A stretch of DNA of 32,935 nucleotides, from the NCBI GenBank assembly GCA_001683895.1, contig LXQJ01000018.1, positions 9,378-42,312 of the forward strand. Direction: 5' to 3'. The notes below the pieces were generated by a model. That model worked only from the letters and a program-made list of their open reading frames with translations, searched no databases and was not told where the DNA came from. The DNA comes from Luteimonas sp. ANT-B3E (lineage in GTDB: Bacteria; Pseudomonadota; Gammaproteobacteria; Xanthomonadales; Xanthomonadaceae). Position 1 is the first letter of the stretch. Each line of letters opens with the position of its first letter. This document shows positions 28,079-32,935 of this stretch, piece after piece. Both the position numbers and the translations under genes were made by a program.

Positions 28079-29454
28079 GCGACCCCGTGTTCGACCGCGA
28101 CGCGGTATGCGCCTTCCACTTCGTGCGCAGCGGGTTCGACCCGGCGACCGGAATCGCCTCGCTGGTCTATGCCTTCGACAACGGCCCGGAGCTGGAGGAG
28201 ACGGTGACGGTGCCGGGCGCGCCGTTCATGCTGGACGACGCACGGGCGGCGGCCATGCAGCGCGCGCTGCGCCTACTGCACCTGGTCGCCGGCGTCAGCT
28301 ACTACAAGGCCGCGGTGCCGGCAACCATCGAGGTCGAAGGCGATGGCCTGGACGCCGCGACCGCGGCGCTGCTCGACGAGATCTATGTGCAGGGACTGGG
28401 AGAGTTCGCCTACCGCAACGGGCTGCAGCTCGCCGGGCGCGTCCGCTTCCCGGTCCACGATGCCGGCCATGCGCCGCCCGCGTCGGTGGCCGGCCTGCGT
28501 GCGCACGCGCTGGTCGCGATCGGTGGCGGCAAGGATTCGCTGGTGTCGATCGAGGCGCTGCGCGCGGCAGGCGTCGCACAGACGGTGTCGTGGATCGGCG
28601 GCTCGCAGCTGATCCGCGCCTGCGCCGCGCGCACCGGGCTGCCGACGCTCAACGTCGACCGCCAGCTGGCGCCGGCGCTGTTCGCGTACAACCGCCAGGG
28701 CGCATGGAACGGGCACATCCCGGTCACCGCGATCAACTCCGCAATCCTCGCGCTTGCGGCGATCGTGACCGGCGTCGACCAGGTCGTGTTCTCGAACGAG
28801 CGCTCGGCGAGCTACGGCAGCCGGATCGTCGCAGCGGACGGCCGCCCGGCGATCGAGGTCAACCACCAGTGGTCCAAAGGCTGGGCGTTCGAGCAGGCGT
28901 TCGCGGCGCACCTGCGTACGCACGTCGCCGCGGACCTGCGCTACTACTCGCTGCTGCGGCCGCTGAGCGAGCTCGCGGTCGCGCGGCAGTTCGCGCGCAG
29001 AGACCGCTACGACGCGCACTTCTCCAGCTGCAACCGCAACTTCCACCTGCTGGGCGAGCGCCCCGCCAGCCGCTGGTGCGGCGTCTGCCCGAAATGCCAC
29101 TTCGTGTTCCTGGCGCTGGCGACCTTCATGCCCAAGCCGCGGCTGGTCGCGATCTTCGGCCGCAACCTGCTCGACGACCCGACCCAGGCCGGCGGCTTCG
29201 ATGCGCTGATGGAGTTCCACGACCACAAGCCGTTCGAGTGCGTCGGCGAGGCGCGCGAATCGCGCACCGCGATGGCGCAGCTGGCGGTGCGGCCGGAATG
29301 GCGCGAGGACGCGCTGGTGCGGCGCTTCACCGCCGAGGTACTGCCGCAGCTCGACGCCGCGGCGCTCGACCTCGACGCGCTGATGGTGCCCGACGACATC
29401 CACGGCATCCCCGACGTCCTGTGGCGGCGACTGCGTGCACATCTCGTCGCTTGA
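28075..29454 (+). CDS. murL: UDP-MurNAc-L-Ala-L-Glu epimerase MurL
   Basis: MurL inverts the terminal L-Glu of UDP-MurNAc-L-Ala-L-Glu to D-Glu, as first shown in Xanthomonas oryzae, replacing glutamate racemase in making the D-Glu of the stem peptide. The 459-residue protein has a PP-loop-like [10 protein letters not shown] at 149-158, consistent with ATP use, [24 protein letters not shown], and a cysteine cluster FSSCNRNF...[13 protein letters not shown]. The identification rests on these features and on the adjacent MurD homologue, the arrangement known in Xanthomonas. Start is GTG at 28075, overlapping the lysC-lysA stop; the stop overlaps murD2 by 20 bases. Confidence 0.88.
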   Translation: MSDPVFDRDAVCAFHFVRSGFDPATGIASLVYAFDNGPELEETVTVPGAPFMLDDARAAAMQRALRLLHLVAGVSYYKAAVPATIEVEGDGLDAATAALLDEIYVQGLGEFAYRNGLQLAGRVRFPVHDAGHAPPASVAGLRAHALVAIGGGKDSLVSIEALRAAGVAQTVSWIGGSQLIRACAARTGLPTLNVDRQLAPALFAYNRQGAWNGHIPVTAINSAILALAAIVTGVDQVVFSNERSASYGSRIVAADGRPAIEVNHQWSKGWAFEQAFAAHLRTHVAADLRYYSLLRPLSELAVARQFARRDRYDAHFSSCNRNFHLLGERPASRWCGVCPKCHFVFLALATFMPKPRLVAIFGRNLLDDPTQAGGFDALMEFHDHKPFECVGEARESRTAMAQLAVRPEWREDALVRRFTAEVLPQLDAAALDLDALMVPDDIHGIPDVLWRRLRAHLVA

Positions 29455-30832
29455 GGGCCGCGCGGTCGCGCTGTGGGGCTGGGGCCGCGAGGGCCGCGCG
29501 GCCTATGCCGCGATCCGCGCGCAGCTGCCGGCACAGCCGCTGACGCTGCTGTGCACCGACGCGGAGCTCGCGGAGGCCGCGGCGCTGTCGGATCCCCTGC
29601 TCGCGTGCGCGGCGGTCGCCGATGCCGTGACGCTGTCGGGTTTCGACATCATCGTGCGCTCGCCCGGCATCAGCCCGTACGGCGACGCGGCGCGCGCGGC
29701 CGCGGCGCGCGGCACGCGCTTCGTCGGCGGCTCGGGGCTGTGGTTCGCCGGGCGTGCCGTCGCCGGTGGGGTCGCGGCCGGGACGGTCTGCGTCACCGGC
29801 ACCAAGGGCAAGAGCACGACCACCGCGCTGCTGGCGCACCTGCTGCGTACCGGCGGCGTGCGCACCGCGCTGTGCGGCAACATCGGGCTGCCGCTGCTGG
29901 CGCTGGTGGATGCCGCCGCCGATGCGTGGGCGATCGAGCTGTCGAGCTACCAGACGCGCGACGTCGCCGACAGCGACGTGCGCCCCGAGGTCGCGGTGGT
30001 GACCAACCTGTTCCCCGAACACCTCGACTGGCACGGCAGCGAGCAGCGCTACGTCGACGACAAGCTGTCGCTGATCACCGTGGCGCGGCCGCGCGTCGCG
30101 GTGCTCAACGCCGCCGACCCGCGGCTGGCGGCGCTGGACACCGGCGACTCGGAGGTGCGCTGGTTCAACCGCGACGACGGCTGGCACATGCGCGGGACCT
30201 GGCTGTGGCGTGGCCCTGTCAACGTCGTCGACACCGCCGCGGCGCCGCTGCCCGGCGCCCACAACCGCGGCAACCTGTGCGCGGTGATGTCGGCGCTGGA
30301 GGCGATGGGCCACGACGCCGCGGCGCTGGCGCCGTCGGTGGCGTCGTTCCGGCCGCTGCCACACCGGCTGCAGGCGCTGGGCACGCGCGATGGGGTGGCG
30401 TACGTCAACGACTCCATCAGCACCACGCCGTACGCGGCACTGGCGGCGCTGGGGGTCCATGCCGGTGCGCGCGTGGCGCTGCTGGTCGGCGGCCACGACC
30501 GCGGCGTCGACTGGTTGGACTTCGCGCAGGCGATGCGCACAAGCGCGCCGTTGGCACTGGTCGGCATCGGCCTGCACGGCGCCGCGATCCTGTCCGCTGT
30601 GCGCGACGCGGGACCGCCGCCCAACGTCGCGCTGATGGCCGCGACCGACCTGCCGCACGCGGTGTCGCTGGCGCGCGATGCGCTGGCGGGCGACGGCGTG
30701 GTGCTGCTGTCGCCGGGCGCCCCCAGCTTCGGCGCCTACCGCGACTACACCGAGCGCGGACGTCACTTCGCCGCGCTGGCGGGAGCAGATCCGGATGCGA
30801 TCGGGGCGATCCCGGGACTCGGGATCGCCTGA
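29435..30832 (+). CDS. murD2: UDP-N-acetylmuramoyl-L-alanine--L-glutamate ligase MurD2
   Basis: A 465-residue Mur ligase. The nucleotide P-loop is GTKGKSTTT (122-130), with [31 protein letters not shown] and [12 protein letters not shown] in the usual ligase order, and [17 protein letters not shown] in the C-terminal domain. The pattern is MurD-like, but next to murL it is best called MurD2, which adds L-Glu (not D-Glu) to UDP-MurNAc-L-Ala before MurL epimerises it. The start is GTG at 29435, reading [19 protein letters not shown], inside the murL end (20-base overlap), so the two are coupled. Whether a classical murD also exists cannot be told here. Confidence 0.9.
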   Translation: MHISSLEGRAVALWGWGREGRAAYAAIRAQLPAQPLTLLCTDAELAEAAALSDPLLACAAVADAVTLSGFDIIVRSPGISPYGDAARAAAARGTRFVGGSGLWFAGRAVAGGVAAGTVCVTGTKGKSTTTALLAHLLRTGGVRTALCGNIGLPLLALVDAAADAWAIELSSYQTRDVADSDVRPEVAVVTNLFPEHLDWHGSEQRYVDDKLSLITVARPRVAVLNAADPRLAALDTGDSEVRWFNRDDGWHMRGTWLWRGPVNVVDTAAAPLPGAHNRGNLCAVMSALEAMGHDAAALAPSVASFRPLPHRLQALGTRDGVAYVNDSISTTPYAALAALGVHAGARVALLVGGHDRGVDWLDFAQAMRTSAPLALVGIGLHGAAILSAVRDAGPPPNVALMAATDLPHAVSLARDALAGDGVVLLSPGAPSFGAYRDYTERGRHFAALAGADPDAIGAIPGLGIA

Positions 30833-30840
30833 TCCACGCG

Positions 30841-30896
30841 TGCCCGCGCTGCACCGCAGGGTGCGCCGTGCCCGCGCTGCACCGCAGGATGCGCCG
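30841..30896 (+). repeat. 28-bp tandem repeat after murD2
   Basis: Two adjacent 28-base units (30841-30868 and 30869-30896) differ at one position (G versus A, unit position 21). Each contains CTGCACCGCAG, a small hairpin. They lie eight bases past the murD2 stop with no T tract. Confidence 0.75.
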
Positions 30897-31002
30897 TGCG
30901 CACGCAGCGCGCGCCCGGTAACGGTCCGTTGCGCATGTTTCACCGGGGCGGCGCGGGCCGCCCGCTACGCTCGCTTCCCACCCCGGCCCGAGGAACGCCC
31001 GC

Positions 31003-31812
31003 ATGTCGACCACCCCCCGCCGCAAGGCCCGCCTGGCCGCGCTGTTGCTGCTGCTCGCCGCCGCGACGCCGGCGTTCGCCGCGATGCAGGCACAGCCCGT
31101 CGCCTGGTCGATCGGGGACGACGCGTTCAGCGGTTATCTCGTCTACGACGACGCCTCCAGCGACCTCCGTCCAGGCCTGGTCATGGTGCCCAACTGGATG
31201 GGAGTCACCGACGAGGCGGTCGCGAAGGCGCGCCAGGTCGCCGGGGACGACTACGTGGTGCTGCTCGCCGACGTCTATGGCCGCGACGTGCGCCCGAAGG
31301 ACGCCGCCGAGGCCGGCCGCATCGCCGGCGAACTGCGCAACGGGCCGGACCGCGCGGTGCTGCAGGCGCGCATGGACGCCGCGCTCGACGCGCTCAAGGC
31401 GCAGGCCGGGTCCGCGCCACTGGATGTCGCCAGGCTGGGAGCGGTGGGCTTCTGCTTCGGCGGCAGTGCGGTGCTGGAGCTGGTGCGCATGGGACGCGAG
31501 CTCGGTGGCGTGGTCAGCCTGCACGGCGGCCTGGCGACGCCGGTGCCGGCGCCGGCCGGCAGCGCGCGCACCCCGTTGCTGGTGCTCAACGGCGCCGCCG
31601 ACACCCTGGTCAGCCGCGAGGAGATCGACGCCTTCGGCCGCGAGATGGACGCTGCCGGCGCCGACTGGCAGTTCGTCAACTTCGGCGGCGCGGTGCACTG
31701 CTTCGCGGAGGAAGGCGCGGACTCACCGGGCTGCACGTTCGACCCGCTCGCCGCGCGCCGGGCGGCGGTGATGATGGAGAACTTCTTCGACCAGGCATTC
31801 ACCGCCGACTGA
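31003..31812 (+). CDS. Secreted dienelactone hydrolase family protein
   Basis: A 269-residue alpha/beta hydrolase with a Sec signal peptide (1-27, ending PAFAA), so it acts in the periplasm or outside. The dienelactone hydrolase triad is visible: nucleophile C151 in GFCFGGS, D200 in NGAADTLVS and H232 in GGAVHCFAE. Early strands GLVMVPNWMGVTDEAVAKAR and YVVLLADVYG are typical. Family members hydrolyse lactones or esters; many exported ones have no known substrate, and no aromatic-degradation genes are nearby. A GAGGAA ribosome-binding site precedes the ATG. It is convergent with ispB, with 35 bases between that contain no clear terminator. Confidence 0.9.
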   Translation: MSTTPRRKARLAALLLLLAAATPAFAAMQAQPVAWSIGDDAFSGYLVYDDASSDLRPGLVMVPNWMGVTDEAVAKARQVAGDDYVVLLADVYGRDVRPKDAAEAGRIAGELRNGPDRAVLQARMDAALDALKAQAGSAPLDVARLGAVGFCFGGSAVLELVRMGRELGGVVSLHGGLATPVPAPAGSARTPLLVLNGAADTLVSREEIDAFGREMDAAGADWQFVNFGGAVHCFAEEGADSPGCTFDPLAARRAAVMMENFFDQAFTAD

Positions 31813-31847
31813 GCTCCGCGCGCGCGGCGACCGCCCGAGCGGCAGGC

Positions 31848-32876
31848 TCAGGACGTCCGATCGACCGCGTGGCGCGCCAGGCCGCGGAGCGCTGCGACGG
31901 CCGGCGTTTCCGCCAGGCCTTGCAGCGCCGCCGTGGCGGCATCGGCGTAGCCCTGGGCCCGCGTGCGGCTGTAGGCCAGGCTGTCGGAGGCGGAGATGGC
32001 GGCCAGCACCTCGTCCAGCGCCGCCACGTCGCCGTCGACGACGATGGCCCGAAGCCGCCCCCGGGTCCGGCTGTCGGCCTGCGCCATGGCGTGGATCAAC
32101 GGCAGCGTGGCCTTGCCCTCGGCGAGATCGTCGCCCAGGTGCTTGCCCAGGGCGGCCTCGTCCGCGCTGTAGTCCAACACGTCGTCGGCGATCTGGAAGG
32201 CGTGGCCGAGGTGCAGCCCAAACGCCTGCAGCCGCGTCAGCGTGTCTTCCTCCGCGCCCGCCAGCAGCCCGCCCAGCCGGGTCGCCGCGGCGAACAGCAC
32301 CGCGGTCTTGCGCTCGACCACGCGCAGGTAGGCGGCCTCGTCGGTGTCGGGGTTGCGCACGTGCAGCAGCTGCAGCACCTCGCCCTCGGCGATCAGGTTG
32401 GTGGTGTCGGCCAGCACCCGCATCACCTCGATCCGGTCGAGCTCGACCATCAGCTGAAAGCTGCGCGAGTACAGGAAGTCCCCGACCAGCACGCTGGGCG
32501 CATTGCCGAACAGCGCGTTGGCGGTCTTGCGCCCGCGGCGCAGGTCGGACTCGTCCACCACGTCGTCGTGGAGCAGGGTGGCGGTGTGGATGAACTCGAC
32601 CACCGCCGCGAGCTGGTGCGCATCTGCGCCGTGGTGGCCGAGTGCGCGTGCCGCCAGCAGCAGCAGCATCGGCCGCAGCCGCTTGCCGCCGGCGCGGACG
32701 ATGTGCTCGCCGACCTGGTTCACCAGCGCCACGTCGGAGGCCAGCCGGCGCCGGATCAGCGCATCGACGGCGCCCATGTCGTCCGCGACCAGCGCCTGGA
32801 TCTCCGGCAGGGACAGGCAGGGCGCGGCGTCGCTGGCGGCGCGGGTGGCGCCGTCGGGTGGGGGGGCGGGGGGCAT
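31848..32876 (-). CDS. ispB: Octaprenyl diphosphate synthase (IspB)
   Basis: A 342-residue trans-polyprenyl diphosphate synthase making the side chain of ubiquinone from isopentenyl diphosphate. It has GGKRLRP at 63-69, the first aspartate-rich motif DDVVDESDLRRG (DDVVD at 104-108), QLLHVRNPDTDEAAYLRVVERKTAVLFAAA, and the second motif FQIADDVLDYSAD. The small residues before the first motif fit a long (octaprenyl) product, though exact chain length is inferred from the group. The first 20 residues are Pro/Ala-rich; the next possible starts lie well inside, so ATG at 32876 is kept. A TATAAT box lies upstream. In relatives the divergent neighbour is often rplU, just beyond this window. Confidence 0.92.
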   Translation of the reverse strand: MPPAPPPDGATRAASDAAPCLSLPEIQALVADDMGAVDALIRRRLASDVALVNQVGEHIVRAGGKRLRPMLLLLAARALGHHGADAHQLAAVVEFIHTATLLHDDVVDESDLRRGRKTANALFGNAPSVLVGDFLYSRSFQLMVELDRIEVMRVLADTTNLIAEGEVLQLLHVRNPDTDEAAYLRVVERKTAVLFAAATRLGGLLAGAEEDTLTRLQAFGLHLGHAFQIADDVLDYSADEAALGKHLGDDLAEGKATLPLIHAMAQADSRTRGRLRAIVVDGDVAALDEVLAAISASDSLAYSRTRAQGYADAATAALQGLAETPAVAALRGLARHAVDRTS

Positions 32877-32902
32877 GCGGGGTCCAGCGGGGGTCTGGGG
32901 CG

Positions 32903-32908
32903 ATTATA
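32903..32908 (-). promoter_or_regulatory. -10 box of ispB
   Basis: A perfect TATAAT on the minus strand lies 26 bases upstream of the ispB ATG. The -35 position falls at the edge of the window and is GC-rich, without consensus. The leader would be about 20 bases. Confidence 0.6.
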
Positions 32909-32935
32909 CGAAGGCCCGCGCCCCGCGTCGGCGAC

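Overview
The window is a very GC-rich stretch of chromosome that looks like core genome from a gammaproteobacterium of the Xanthomonadaceae/Lysobacteraceae (Xanthomonas, Lysobacter or Luteimonas-like). Three things point there: an aspartokinase fused to diaminopimelate decarboxylase (lysC-lysA), a cysN-cysC fusion, and a murL-murD2 pair, the L-glutamate route to peptidoglycan known from Xanthomonas. The assignment comes from family knowledge; no search was run. I see no tRNA, rRNA, CRISPR array, transposase or prophage gene.

Layout. 1-1099 (minus): the extreme 5' end of murU, preceded by amgK (cell-wall sugar recycling). 1259-2701 (plus): xanB, making GDP-mannose. 2866-5609 (plus): cysD and cysNC (sulfate activation), ending near a strong terminator. 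5678-7583 (minus): a small GlsB/YeaQ membrane protein and an M20 metallopeptidase. 7795-8997 (plus): a secreted ComEA-like protein with its terminator, then a HutD/Ves protein. 9100-15425 (minus): a compact Fe-S assembly operon, transcribed as Rrf2 regulator, sufB, sufC, sufD, sufS, GNAT acetyltransferase, Rieske protein, from a good sigma-70 promoter overlain by an inverted repeat. 15729-16819 (plus): a SET-domain methyltransferase and a DJ-1/PfpI protein. 16850-21342 (minus): two related envelope proteins flanking a four-helix membrane protein, an M23 peptidase, a DUF533/TerB-like protein, an HU protein with a lysine/alanine tail, and a DUF2784 membrane protein. 21481-22886 (plus): an OsmC protein and a glycine-zipper protein. 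22887-23506 has no convincing gene and may hold a dispersed repeat. 23507-25344 (minus): tandem PhzF-like genes, the upstream one frameshifted. 25475-30832 (plus): lysC-lysA, murL and murD2 with overlapping ends. 31003-31812 (plus): a secreted dienelactone hydrolase-like protein. 31848-32876 (minus): ispB.

How the genes work together. Cell-wall metabolism recurs: murU/amgK recycle MurNAc, murD2/murL insert and epimerise glutamate in the stem peptide, and the lysC-lysA enzyme acts at both ends of the diaminopimelate/lysine branch that supplies the next stem residue. The suf operon builds Fe-S clusters and probably senses them through its Rrf2 regulator. Promoters with good -35 and -10 boxes are visible for suf and HU. 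Several other genes have a TAGACT-like -10 box close to the start codon, in three cases so close that a leaderless mRNA is likely.
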